Assembly (NCBI RefSeq): GCF_042920265.1
Contig: NZ_JBDQZI010000017.1
Span: 1-64,000, forward strand
Length of the DNA stretch: 64,000 nt
DNA from: Lysinibacillus_B sp042920265
GTDB lineage: Bacteria > Bacillota > Bacilli > Bacillales_A > Planococcaceae
Reading direction: 5' to 3'
The notes beneath the pieces were generated by a model. That model saw nothing but the letters and a program-made list of their open reading frames with translations, searched no databases and was not told where the DNA came from. The position numbers and the translations under genes are program-made. The stretch's first letter is position 1; each line of letters opens with the position of its first letter. Shown here piece after piece: positions 44,158 to 52,882 of the stretch.

Positions 44158-45066
44158 TTACTTATTTAATGCGACAGCAATCGCCGCACCAATACGCGCA
44201 TTATTTTTTACAAGCGCAATATTCGCCTCTAGCGATTTCCCTTCCGTTAACTCTTTTACTTTTCCAAGTAAGAACGGTGTTACTTCTTTTCCAGCAATAC
44301 CGCGCTCCTCTGCTTCTGTTAATGCACGCTCAATAATGCCGTTAATAAACGCCGCATCCAGTGCCTCTGCTTCAGGAATTGGGTTTGCAATAACCGCGCC
44401 ACCACGTAAACCTAAATCCCATTTTGCACGCATCATATTTGCTACTTCTTCTGCTGAATCTGCGCGGAAATTCACATCGAATTGTGATTCACGTGTATAG
44501 AAAGCTGGTAACATATCTGTACCATAACCAATGACAGGTACACCTTTTGTCTCTAAATATTCTAATGTTAAACCAATATCTAAAATCGATTTAGCACCTG
44601 CACAAACAACCGCGACATTTGTCATCGCTAATTCCTCTAAATCAGCAGAAATATCCATCGTTGTTTCTGCACCGCGGTGCACACCACCGATACCACCCGT
44701 CACAAATAACTCGATCCCTGCAAGCTCTGCACAAATCATTGTGGCAGCTACTGTTGTTGCACCTAATTTTTTCGTTGCTAGTAAATAACCTAAGTCACGA
44801 CGAGATGCTTTGGCAACCCCTTGCGCGTTCCCGAACATTTCTAATTCTTCGTCTGATAAACCGATTTTAATTTGTCCATCGATTAATGCAATGGTTGCAG
44901 GCACCGCACCGTTTTCACGAATAATTTGCTCTACTTCACGTGCTGTTTGTACATTTTGTGGATAAGGCATACCGTGCGAAATGATCGTTGATTCAAGTGC
45001 AACGATTGGTAAGCCCTTCTCTTTTGCTTCTAATACTTCTTGTGAATAAGATAAATATTGTTTCAT
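44158..45066 (-). CDS. psuG: Pseudouridine-5'-phosphate glycosidase
   Basis: 302 residues from the chosen start. Family motifs: LESTIISHGMPYPQN (about 22-36), ATIALIDGQIKIGL, VTGGIGGVHRGAE (about 128-140), DISADLEEL, VPVIGYGTD, and IANPIPE. It cleaves pseudouridine 5'-phosphate to uracil and ribose 5-phosphate. GGAGGG lies 8 bases before the ATG at 45066. It overlaps the stop of the kinase gene by 1 base (TAATG), so the two catabolic steps are coupled. Confidence 0.93.
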   Translation of the reverse strand: MKQYLSYSQEVLEAKEKGLPIVALESTIISHGMPYPQNVQTAREVEQIIRENGAVPATIALIDGQIKIGLSDEELEMFGNAQGVAKASRRDLGYLLATKKLGATTVAATMICAELAGIELFVTGGIGGVHRGAETTMDISADLEELAMTNVAVVCAGAKSILDIGLTLEYLETKGVPVIGYGTDMLPAFYTRESQFDVNFRADSAEEVANMMRAKWDLGLRGGAVIANPIPEAEALDAAFINGIIERALTEAEERGIAGKEVTPFLLGKVKELTEGKSLEANIALVKNNARIGAAIAVALNK

Positions 45067-46163
45067 TATGATTCCCTCCAAATAGTTAATTCATTTGATG
45101 ATAAATCTTCCCGAACGGTTGTATCGCATTGTAATGTTTTGGATGCATTATATAGCCCGAAGCGTACCGCATCGATAAACGGCTCTCCATGTAATGCAGC
45201 ATGTAAAAAAGCACTTACAAAGGCATCCCCGGCTCCTGTTACATCAATAATGGTTTCGATGGCTATTGCATATAATCGTTCGATTCTTTCCTTACTTCCT
45301 ACAACGACACCTGCACCACCAAGCGTTAACACGACATGCTCTGCACCTTTAGCTAACAAATCACGAACCGCCAATTCGTAGTCTTCCTCTGTTTGTAATG
45401 GGCGCGATAAATACGTTTCCGCTTCATCACGATTGCAAATAAAGTATGTGACACCTGTTAAATCTCCAGGCATACGACTCATTTTCGGTGAGGATACGGG
45501 TACAATAACAAATGGAATCGTTCGTAATTTAGCGAGCGCTAATGCATATTCGACCGCTTCTTGTGGGCAGTTTAAATCTACGACAATACATTTGGCATCA
45601 AGTATACGCGTTTCATGTTTACTCATTAGCCCTGGCAGTAACTCATCATAAATCGCCATATCCGCCATCGCAATAACTAATTCACCATCACGACTTAGTA
45701 CAGCTGAGTATGAGCCTGTTGAGTGTTCCTGTAACGTTGCGGTCATTTCAAATGACATAAATTCTTCTGAATGCTGTTTTATTTTTTCTGCATCCGCATC
45801 TTCACCTAGTACCGTCATTAACTTAACGTCATTACCAAGCCTACCTAAGTTCTCTGCAATATTACGGGCTACACCACCGACGCTAGTTGTGACATTTGTA
45901 GGGTTCGATGTGGCTAATTGCACAGCACCTTCTACGTGAAATTTCCGATCCACATTGGCTCCACCAATGGTGATAATCGCTTGCCTTTTCGGTAAAACGT
46001 AAGCACGACCTACAATTTCCCCTTTCCTAATTAGCGAGGATACTGTATTCGCCAGTGCTGGCCTAGACATCCCTAGTCTTTCCGACATTTCCTGTTGCGA
46101 TAAATACGGATTTTCTTGTATTAATCGCAATACAAGTTGCTCTTTTTCATTCAAGGTATTCAC
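45066..46163 (-). CDS. psuK: Pseudouridine kinase with N-terminal HTH domain (PfkB family)
   Basis: 365 residues. Residues 1-58 form a winged-helix DNA-binding domain (LSQQEMSERLGMSRPALANTVSSLIRKG, key SQQEMSERLGMSRPAL). Residues 62-365 are a PfkB kinase: GGANVDRKF near the start of the domain, GGVARNIAENLGRLG (about 93-107), and the anion-hole signature VTGAGDAFVSAF (catalytic Asp about 318). It phosphorylates pseudouridine for PsuG. HTH-kinase fusions occur in related Bacillales and suggest self-regulation by substrate. Repeats upstream fit an operator. Confidence 0.88.
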   Translation of the reverse strand: MNTLNEKEQLVLRLIQENPYLSQQEMSERLGMSRPALANTVSSLIRKGEIVGRAYVLPKRQAIITIGGANVDRKFHVEGAVQLATSNPTNVTTSVGGVARNIAENLGRLGNDVKLMTVLGEDADAEKIKQHSEEFMSFEMTATLQEHSTGSYSAVLSRDGELVIAMADMAIYDELLPGLMSKHETRILDAKCIVVDLNCPQEAVEYALALAKLRTIPFVIVPVSSPKMSRMPGDLTGVTYFICNRDEAETYLSRPLQTEEDYELAVRDLLAKGAEHVVLTLGGAGVVVGSKERIERLYAIAIETIIDVTGAGDAFVSAFLHAALHGEPFIDAVRFGLYNASKTLQCDTTVREDLSSNELTIWRES

Positions 46164-46170
46164 CTCAATT

Positions 46171-46206
46171 CAAACATTTGTTTATATAATAAACTTTTGT
46201 TTATAA
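46171..46206 (-). promoter_or_regulatory. Operator candidate upstream of psuK
   Basis: A 6-3-6 palindrome GTTTAT-ATA-ATAAAC (46180-46194) inside a pair of TTGTTTATA direct repeats (46178-46186 and 46197-46205), with a further AAAC/GTTT pair at 46172-46183. It begins 8 bases before the psuK start codon. Likely binding site of the HTH domain of PsuK itself (inference). Confidence 0.5.
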
Positions 46207-46217
46207 AAATGCAAATA

Positions 46218-46251
46218 AAAACAGCAAACCTATTTTAGTTTGCTGTTTTTT
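46218..46251 (-). terminator. Terminator of motAB
   Basis: Perfect 12-bp stem AAAACAGCAAAC/GTTTGCTGTTTT with an 8-base loop, T-rich on both sides. It lies just past the motB stop. Confidence 0.88.
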
Positions 46252-46254
46252 TGC

Positions 46255-47055
46255 TTAATTATTTATGTCTGTTTCTGTGTTATTTGTATTAGTTGTATTT
46301 CCAACAGGTAAATCAGAGCCATCTTCTGCTACAAGGGGTTGTACTAACACCTCGACACGGCGGTTTTTCGCGCGCCCTTCCGCTGTGTCATTTGAAGCAA
46401 TTGGATTGTACTCACCGAAGCCTTTGACACTAAAGTACTTAGAATCCAACTCTGGATTTGAATTTACAATAATTTTTAAGAAGTTTACAGCACGAATTAC
46501 AGATAGCTCCCAGTTTGACGCAAATTCTGCTGTATTCATCGGCACAGTATCCGTATGTCCCGTAATGATTACATTACGCGCTGGATTAAACGCTAAAATC
46601 TCCGATAGTTCTTCAGCAATATTAGTATATTCAGGTTTAATATTTGCACTACCTGGCGCAAATAACACGCTATCACGAATCGTGATTAATAAACCTTCAT
46701 CCGTCATCACGGTTGAAAATTGATTTTCTAATTCATTCACAGCGATTAACTGCTCTACACGTTCTTGCGCTTCTTGTAATTGCTTTTGGTCTTCCAAATA
46801 CTTAGTAGCTGCTTCACTTAATTGTGAGCTATTCGGTGAAGAGACAGGAGATGTATGTTCCATCACACCTGTTCCACCATCAAATACTTGATTGAATACC
46901 TCCGACATTTTTTGAAGTTTTTCCTGATCTACTGTACTCGAAGCAAAAAGAACGATAAATAGCGCTAGTAAAAGTGTTAATAAGTCCGCATAAGGAATTA
47001 GCCACGACTCATCCACATGCTCTTCATGCTTTTTATGTCTAGTCTTCTTTGCCAA
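46255..47055 (-). CDS. motB: Flagellar motor stator protein MotB
   Basis: 266 residues from the chosen start. Single TM at about 17-40 with the proton-carrying aspartate in YADLLTLLLALFIVLFASS, the plug region after it, and a C-terminal OmpA-like peptidoglycan-binding domain (about 130-245: TGHTDTVPM, NWELSVIRA, NRRVEV). The Val in LFIVL agrees with the H+-driven MotB group, not Na+-type MotS. I choose TTG at 47055 (MAKKTRHKKHEEHVDESW aligns with MARKKKK of B. subtilis); GTG at 47061 is also possible. Overlaps motA by 17 bases. Confidence 0.9.
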   Translation of the reverse strand: MAKKTRHKKHEEHVDESWLIPYADLLTLLLALFIVLFASSTVDQEKLQKMSEVFNQVFDGGTGVMEHTSPVSSPNSSQLSEAATKYLEDQKQLQEAQERVEQLIAVNELENQFSTVMTDEGLLITIRDSVLFAPGSANIKPEYTNIAEELSEILAFNPARNVIITGHTDTVPMNTAEFASNWELSVIRAVNFLKIIVNSNPELDSKYFSVKGFGEYNPIASNDTAEGRAKNRRVEVLVQPLVAEDGSDLPVGNTTNTNNTETDINN

Positions 47056-47839
47056 GGCCACCCGCCCCGCTTTCCGTAATTTGCTTACGTTCTTCCATTG
47101 TTAAGTATGAAGCTAATTTTTGTTCGATCACACGAGGCGCCTCCCCTTCTAAAACAGAAAGGATTCCCTCAATCATCATCATTTTTTGTTTTACTTCTAC
47201 AGCTGATTTGCGTTTTAATTTGTTGGCAAACGGGTGCCATAAAACGTAACCCGTAAAAATCCCCATTAGTGTGGCTACAAAGGCTGCTGAAATGGCAGTC
47301 CCTAATTTTTCGATATCGTTCATATCTTTTAATGCTGCTATCAGACCTATTACGGCACCAAGTACCCCTAGTGTAGGTGCATATGTACCCGCTTGCGTAA
47401 ACACCTGTGCACCACTTGCATGACGATCTTCCATCGCCTGCACTTCTTCTGTTAATACATCTCTTATGTAATCTGCGTTTTGCCCATCAATGGCTAACGT
47501 TAAGCCATTCTTTAAGAACGGGTCTTCAATTTCTGTTGCTTTACTTTCAAGTGCAAGCAACCCTTCACGACGCGCTAAATCTGCCCATTGCGAGAACATT
47601 TTAATGATTTCTACATCATCTGCTAACTTCGTTTCTTTAAAAATTTTACCAAATAACTTCGGTACACGCTTTAATTCTTTCATCGGGAATGCGATGACTA
47701 CTGCTGCAACCGTACCAAAGATAATAATAAAGATGGCAGCTGGGTTTATTAGCGCATCTGGTCCTACCCCTTTAAACTGCATCCCTACTAGAAGTGACAC
47801 AAACGCTATAATAATCCCTACTAATGACGAAATATCCAT
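47039..47839 (-). CDS. motA: Flagellar motor stator protein MotA
   Basis: 266 residues, four TMs (about 5-22, 30-50, 148-168, 180-200). Very close to B. subtilis MotA throughout: NPAAIFIIIFGT, DLARREGLLALES, EAMEDRHASGAQVFTQAGTYAPTLGVLGAVIGLIAAL (key EDRH, PTLGVLGAVIGL), SAAFVATLMGIFTGYVLWHPFANKLKRKS (key AAFVAT, HPFANKLKRK). The cytoplasmic loop interacts with FliG. Forms the H+ stator with MotB. A weak sigma-D-like sequence (TAAA and GTCGAAAT, 11 apart) lies upstream but the spacer is short. Confidence 0.93.
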   Translation of the reverse strand: MDISSLVGIIIAFVSLLVGMQFKGVGPDALINPAAIFIIIFGTVAAVVIAFPMKELKRVPKLFGKIFKETKLADDVEIIKMFSQWADLARREGLLALESKATEIEDPFLKNGLTLAIDGQNADYIRDVLTEEVQAMEDRHASGAQVFTQAGTYAPTLGVLGAVIGLIAALKDMNDIEKLGTAISAAFVATLMGIFTGYVLWHPFANKLKRKSAVEVKQKMMMIEGILSVLEGEAPRVIEQKLASYLTMEERKQITESGAGGLGKED

Positions 47840-48039
47840 GCCTATACCTCCAATAACTCGTTCTTTTTTTATTTCGACCTGTTCTGCTTTTTATTAACAT
47901 TTCTATTAATATAGTATAAAGGGTAATCCATTTTTTTTCGATGTCATAATGTTTTTTTCTTTCCAAATTGCCAGTTTTTGATTATATTGAATCAATAATT
48001 ATAAACAGTTTTGAATTTTTATATGGAGGAATGATAAAA

Positions 48040-49275
48040 ATGATGGGTGATTTTAATAATAATCTTTTAAAATATGCTGAACTTGCAGTAAAAGTAGGTG
48101 TAAATATCCAAAAAGGGCAGTTTCTTTATATAGCCGCTTCAACCGATGCAGTAGAATTTGTCCGTCTCGTGACAAAAGTTGCGTATAAAGTTGGGGCTAA
48201 ACAAGTATTTGTAGATTTTTCTGACGATCAAATTGGCCGCTATCGCTATGAGTTAGCACCAGAGGATTCATTCGACTTCTTTCCGCCTTGGAAAGTACAA
48301 GAACGTGAATGGTTAGCAGAGCAAGGCGCAGCATTTATGAGTATTGTCTCCCAAAGCCCTGACCTATTAAAAGGAGTAGAGCCCAAGCGCATTGCTACAT
48401 TCCAAAAAGCGGCAGGTACAGCACTAAACACATACCGCCAATACGTACAAGCAGATAAAATTTCTTGGACAGTCATTGCCGTTCCTTCAAAAGACTGGGC
48501 TGCTAAAGTGTTTCCTCAATTATCAGAAAATCAACAAGTTGAAGCATTATGGGATGCGATTTTTAAAGCGACGCGTGCTAACTTAGAAAACCCTGTGGAA
48601 GCATGGGTACACCATAACAATACACTTCACGAAAAAGTAGACTACTTAAATGCTAAAAAATATACAAAGCTGCATTACACGGCTCCCGGTACAGACTTAA
48701 CCATTGAGCTACCAAAAGGGCATTTATGGTGTGGGGCAGGCAGTATGAATGAACGCGGTGACGAATTCATGGCCAATATGCCAACAGAAGAAGTATTTAC
48801 AGTTCCTCATAAAGACGGTGTCAATGGTTACGTTTCAAGTACAAAGCCTTTAAGCTATGGTGGGAATATTATCGATCACTTTACACTAACTTTTGAAAAT
48901 GGCCGCATTGTTAATGTACAAGCAGAACAAGGGGAAGAAGTATTGAAAAACCTAATTGCTACGGATGAAGGTTCTCATTACTTAGGCGAGGTCGCACTAG
49001 TTCCTTATAACTCTCCTATTTCTAACTCAGGTTTACTATTCTTTAATACGTTATTTGATGAAAATGCGTCTAATCACTTGGCCATTGGTAGCGCCTATGC
49101 CTTTTGCTTAGAAGGGGGAAAAACAATGTCACCGGAAGAATTAGAAGCAAATGGATTAAACCGAAGTATTACCCATGTTGACTTTATGATTGGTTCTGCT
49201 AATATGGATATTGACGGGATTACTGAGGATGGACAAGTAGAACCTGTTTTCCGTAGTGGAAACTGGGCATTCTAA
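48040..49275 (+). CDS. Aminopeptidase, M29 family (AmpS/PepS type), copy 1
   Basis: 411 residues. M29 metal-site motifs: ANMPTEEVFTVPHKDGVNGYV (Glu pair, His), ATDEGSHYLGEVALVP, NTLFDENASNHLAIGSAY (His), THVDFMIGS (His, Asp) near the C-terminus. Releases N-terminal residues from peptides in the cytosol. GGAGG lies 10 bases before the ATG at 48040 (tandem ATGATG). A clear paralogue sits at 62211-63440 on the opposite strand. Confidence 0.92.
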   Translation: MMGDFNNNLLKYAELAVKVGVNIQKGQFLYIAASTDAVEFVRLVTKVAYKVGAKQVFVDFSDDQIGRYRYELAPEDSFDFFPPWKVQEREWLAEQGAAFMSIVSQSPDLLKGVEPKRIATFQKAAGTALNTYRQYVQADKISWTVIAVPSKDWAAKVFPQLSENQQVEALWDAIFKATRANLENPVEAWVHHNNTLHEKVDYLNAKKYTKLHYTAPGTDLTIELPKGHLWCGAGSMNERGDEFMANMPTEEVFTVPHKDGVNGYVSSTKPLSYGGNIIDHFTLTFENGRIVNVQAEQGEEVLKNLIATDEGSHYLGEVALVPYNSPISNSGLLFFNTLFDENASNHLAIGSAYAFCLEGGKTMSPEELEANGLNRSITHVDFMIGSANMDIDGITEDGQVEPVFRSGNWAF

Positions 49276-49394
49276 CACCTTCAAAATGTCGTCACAATTT
49301 TTAAATTTCCATAAATTAAACTATCACTTGTCTCATAGATTACGGTATAATTAGTGTTAAGGATTACTTTATTTATAGGAAGGAGCTTTTTAAC

Positions 49395-49556
49395 ATGAAT
49401 CATCATCATCCATTTGGTCCAGAGTACTATACAACAGTATTAGGCTACTCTGTAGTGATCATTATTTGCTTAATGTTCTTCATTCATTATTTACGTGTAG
49501 GTTTAGATTCTCACGAGTCAGTACGTATCGATTCAAAAGCTAACGCTCATAAATAA
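49395..49556 (+). CDS. 53-residue single-TM protein
   Basis: ATG at 49395 has GGAAGGAG 9 bases upstream and opens 53 codons. The protein starts with MNHHHPFGPEYYTT, has one hydrophobic helix (about residues 15-32) and a polar C-terminus. A TATAAT (about 49346-49351) precedes it and an intrinsic terminator follows. No family recognised. The His-rich start could bind metal; it could also be a small subunit of a membrane complex. Good gene signals make it a confident CDS of unknown function. Confidence 0.7.
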   Translation: MNHHHPFGPEYYTTVLGYSVVIIICLMFFIHYLRVGLDSHESVRIDSKANAHK

Positions 49557-49565
49557 TTTGATTCA

Positions 49566-49593
49566 AAACAGCCATATTTATGGCTGTTTTTTT
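49566..49593 (+). terminator. Terminator of the 53-residue gene
   Basis: 10-bp perfect stem AAACAGCCAT/ATGGCTGTTT, 4-base loop, then TTTT, 10 bases after the stop. Confidence 0.9.
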
Positions 49594-49736
49594 AATGACT
49601 TTTATATAAATTCGCTTTATATATATATCCTTTGTCTTTATTTTTATAATATTTAAACTCATTTTCGCTATTATTATTTGAATTCTCTTTCATTTCAACT
49701 AAAATAAGATAAGTGTAAGGAAAGGGGTAACGACAT

Positions 49737-50303
49737 ATGTCTTTATTAAACGAAATACTCAGCTTTAATCAATCATTCGTAGAAGAAAAGCAATACGAGC
49801 CTTATATTACAACAAAGTATCCAAACAAACGAGTAGTTGTATTATCTTGTATGGACACACGCTTAGTTGAACTACTGCCGAAAGCAATGAATCTTCGTAA
49901 TGGAGATGTCAAAATTGTCAAAAGTGCAGGGGCCATCGTGAACCATCCATTTGGTGGGATTATGCGTAGTTTACTTGTAGCGGTTTATGAGCTACAAGCA
50001 GATGAAGTATACATTATTGGACACTATGACTGTGGGATGAGTGCAGTTGACCCTGATGTGATGATTGGTCATATGCTTGAACGTGGCATTAAACAAGAAA
50101 CAATCGATACAGTAAACTATTCAGCTGGCGATTTACGTGACTGGTTACGCGGCTTTGGGGATATCGCAACGAGCGTATTAAAAAGTGTAGAGCTTGTGCG
50201 TCAGCATCCATTAATGCCTAAAGGAGTGCCTGTACACGGACTCATCATCGACCCAGGCACAGGACGCCTTGATGTAGTAAGTGACGGCAATCAACATTTA
50301 TAA
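49737..50303 (+). CDS. Beta-class carbonic anhydrase (YtiB-like)
   Basis: 188 residues. Zinc ligands C38, H96 and C99 and the catalytic pair D40-R42 (SCMDTRL, GHYDCGM) are all present. It interconverts CO2 and bicarbonate. The short N-terminus and the C-terminal HGLIIDPGTGRLDVV are as in B. subtilis YtiB. AAAGGGG precedes ATG. Monocistronic, ending in a bidirectional terminator with the convergent acetyltransferase gene. Confidence 0.92.
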   Translation: MSLLNEILSFNQSFVEEKQYEPYITTKYPNKRVVVLSCMDTRLVELLPKAMNLRNGDVKIVKSAGAIVNHPFGGIMRSLLVAVYELQADEVYIIGHYDCGMSAVDPDVMIGHMLERGIKQETIDTVNYSAGDLRDWLRGFGDIATSVLKSVELVRQHPLMPKGVPVHGLIIDPGTGRLDVVSDGNQHL

Positions 50304-50322
50304 AATCGTTTCAATCGAGGAC

Positions 50323-50354
50323 AAAAGGTGCAGGGATAATCCCTACACCTTTTT
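50323..50354. terminator. Bidirectional terminator, carbonic anhydrase / GNAT
   Basis: Arms AAAAGGTGCAGGG and CCCTACACCTTTT pair (one mismatch) around 5 bases; it overlaps the stop of the convergent gene. Confidence 0.88.
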
Positions 50355-50900
50355 CTGTAAATACTCTTCCTGTAACATCGCATACATATAATGGTCTACC
50401 CATTCTCCATTAATGAACAATAGTTTACGAAGTAGCCCTTCTCTTGCAAATCCGGCTTTTTCAATGACACGAATGGACGATATATTTTCAGGCGCAATAT
50501 ATGCCTCTACTCGATGTAGCTTAAGGGATGCAAAGGCTAGCTCCACGACAAGCTTTACCGCTTCCGTTGCAATGCCTCGCCCAACAAAATGCTGATCCAT
50601 CGAATAGCCAACAAATGCACTTGAATACGGCATACGTTTAATCGCATATAACGAAATATGGCCAATTAATTTTTCCGATTCCTTCTCATAAATGCCAAAT
50701 GAAAATTCTCGGTTTAAAGCAAGTAACTGTAATCCTTCTAGAATCTTTTTATACTGTGCCTCTTCCGTATAGTAATCCTCTCGGTGTATAGGCTCATATG
50801 TTGACCAAAAGTGCTTATTGTTCGACAACAGCATCGCTAACTCTTTTGCATCTGACTCCCCAAACGTACGTAAAAAGCATTTCTCCCCGTCCAGCTTCAC
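50343..50900 (-). CDS. GNAT acetyltransferase, RimJ/RimL type
   Basis: 185 residues from the chosen start. GNAT fold with the acetyl-CoA loop YSMDQHFVGRGIATEAVKLVVELAF (key Q/R-x-x-G-x-G/A: GRGIATEA) and NISSIRVIEKAGFAREG. RimJ-like members acetylate protein N-termini or small amines; target unknown. I choose GTG at 50900: it lies 7 bases after the M3 stop with GAAGGG upstream, and MKLDGEKCFLRTF fits the family start. An ATG at 50948 inside the M3 gene is the longer option. Confidence 0.82.
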   Translation of the reverse strand: MKLDGEKCFLRTFGESDAKELAMLLSNNKHFWSTYEPIHREDYYTEEAQYKKILEGLQLLALNREFSFGIYEKESEKLIGHISLYAIKRMPYSSAFVGYSMDQHFVGRGIATEAVKLVVELAFASLKLHRVEAYIAPENISSIRVIEKAGFAREGLLRKLLFINGEWVDHYMYAMLQEEYLQKKV

Positions 50901-50907
50901 GGACCGA

Positions 50908-52701
50908 TCACCCTTCTTTCGAAACAAGTTGAATAAACTCTTCAACATCTCTCACACAGAGCGCAATGCCCTTCTCCCAAAATTCACGTTTTGTAATATC
51001 TTCGTTTAGATGCTTCATCGCTAAGTCTTCCACCGTCATAATAGCTGTATCACGAAGTAGCGCTATATATTTTTCTTCAAACGCTGCTCCTTCTTCTTTT
51101 GCCTTTGCATAAATACTAAGGGAGAACAAATAACCAAATGTATATGGGAAGTTATAGAATGGCACACCTGTAATATAAAAATGCATTTTAGATGCCCAAA
51201 AATGCGGGTGTGCTTCACCTAGTGCACCTGCAAAGGCTTCTCGTTGGGCTTCTTCCATTAATTCATTCAACCGCTTTGTCGCAACAATTCCTCGCTTACG
51301 CTCTTCATAAAAACGCGTTTCAAACAGGAAGCGTGCGTGGATATTCATAAAGAATGCAATCGAACGCTGCAATTTATCTTCGAGTAAAGCAATTTTCTCT
51401 TCTGTTGTTGCTGCCTCTTCTACTGCTGCATCCGCAACAATCATCTCAGCAAAAGTGGATGCTGTTTCGGCCACATTCATGGCGTAACGACGGTTAAGTG
51501 GATTCACTGGGCGTAGCGCATACGTATGGAACGCATGCCCTAGCTCATGCGCTAATGTGGAAACGTTGGACATAGTGCCGGAGTATGTCATAAAAATACG
51601 TGATTGCTCCGCCAGCGGGAAGCCCGTACAAAAGCCACCAGGACGTTTGTTATCACGATCTTCTGCTTCAATCCATCCATCTTCAAACGCTTGACGTGCG
51701 AATGCCTGAAGCTGTGCCCCGAACTTGCCAAAATGCTTCAGGATAAACTCTGCACCCTCTTGATACGACACTTTTGTTGTAGAAGACGTCACTGGTGCAT
51801 CGAAGTTATACCAATCCAGCTTCTCCTTCCCAAGCATACTTGCCTTTGTTTTAAGGAATTTTACAAATGGTGCTTTATGATTTGAAATGGCTCCCCACAT
51901 GGCCTCTAGCGTTTCGTTTTTCATTCGGTTAATTTGTAACGGCTCTTGCAACACTTCATCCCAACCGCGTTTTTTGTATGTCGTTAAACGGAAGCCAGCT
52001 AGATGGTTTAATGTTTTCGCGAAAAACTCTTCCTTTTCCGTAAATACTTTTTCAAGCGCATCAAAAGCACTTTTACGTACCGCTTCATTCGGATGTGCAC
52101 TTAAATTATTCGCTTGTCCTACAGATAGGTATTTCGTTTCTCCCTCTACATCAACTTCTACTTTAATATCACCGATGAACATATTGTAAAGCTGTCCCCA
52201 CGAAGAATAGCCATCTACGCCTAATTCAGAAATTAATGTTTCTTCTTCCTCCGACAGCTTTTGCTTCGCTTGTTCACGCCACTCCGTTAAAATAAAGGCA
52301 AACTCATGTAACAACTCCGATTGGATTAGTGCATGGAAACGTTGCTCATCCATTTCAGCTAGTAACTGCTGTAAACGAAGAATCACAGGTGAATAGCTTG
52401 CTGAAATACTGCTTAATTGACTTGATAATAAAAGCGCCTTCGTATCTTTTATATTTTGAGCCGTTAAACACGAAAGCATGCCACCCGCATGAGAAATATG
52501 CATTAATGTGTCTGCAATGTGTGCTAAAGCTTCTTTTAATTGTTGTTCATTGACATCTATTGTTAAAGCCATTATTTGTTTTTTTGTTGCTTCCACTTTA
52601 TGTGGTAGTTGTTCTATAAATGCTTGGAAGGCTGGTGACTCACTGCCTCCTTCAAAAAACACATCTAAATTCCATACTTCTGGATATTTTATTGTTGCCA
52701 T
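50908..52701 (-). CDS. Oligoendopeptidase, M3 family (PepF-like)
   Basis: 597 residues. Zinc motif HELGH at 385-389 with the downstream Glu in MNVAETASTFAEM (about 409-421). The N-terminal helical domain and the C-terminal ARFLFETRFYEER region fit the M3B/PepF group. It cleaves oligopeptides of moderate size in the cytosol, completing the peptide-use theme of this window (App-type uptake, two M29 aminopeptidases). GGGGGG ribosome site precedes ATG. Probably cotranscribed with the acetyltransferase gene downstream. Confidence 0.93.
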   Translation of the reverse strand: MATIKYPEVWNLDVFFEGGSESPAFQAFIEQLPHKVEATKKQIMALTIDVNEQQLKEALAHIADTLMHISHAGGMLSCLTAQNIKDTKALLLSSQLSSISASYSPVILRLQQLLAEMDEQRFHALIQSELLHEFAFILTEWREQAKQKLSEEEETLISELGVDGYSSWGQLYNMFIGDIKVEVDVEGETKYLSVGQANNLSAHPNEAVRKSAFDALEKVFTEKEEFFAKTLNHLAGFRLTTYKKRGWDEVLQEPLQINRMKNETLEAMWGAISNHKAPFVKFLKTKASMLGKEKLDWYNFDAPVTSSTTKVSYQEGAEFILKHFGKFGAQLQAFARQAFEDGWIEAEDRDNKRPGGFCTGFPLAEQSRIFMTYSGTMSNVSTLAHELGHAFHTYALRPVNPLNRRYAMNVAETASTFAEMIVADAAVEEAATTEEKIALLEDKLQRSIAFFMNIHARFLFETRFYEERKRGIVATKRLNELMEEAQREAFAGALGEAHPHFWASKMHFYITGVPFYNFPYTFGYLFSLSIYAKAKEEGAAFEEKYIALLRDTAIMTVEDLAMKHLNEDITKREFWEKGIALCVRDVEEFIQLVSKEG

Positions 52702-52761
52702 TGTACTCCCCCCTCATTATTCAGAAAGTAATTTCTAAATAGTATTCAATTAGAAAAACAT

Positions 52762-52786
52762 AACTCGCGCTACAAGGGCGCGAGTT
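52762..52786 (-). terminator. Terminator downstream of ppk2
   Basis: Perfect 9-bp GC-rich stem AACTCGCGC/GCGCGAGTT with a 7-base loop; the minus strand continues ATGTTTTTC. It separates ppk2 from the M3 gene. Confidence 0.8.
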
Positions 52787-52882
52787 GATATGTTTTTAAT
52801 TAGATATACTTTCTACCGAAAATTCAGACAAAATAGTTCACACTATTTTATCCGAATTCCGAAGTATTAAATCTATTATATG

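Noticed and set aside
47840..47920. Sigma-D promoter for motAB
   Set aside because: TAAA and GTCGAAAT can be found but the spacer is 11, shorter than the normal 12-16, and the -10 has two mismatches.
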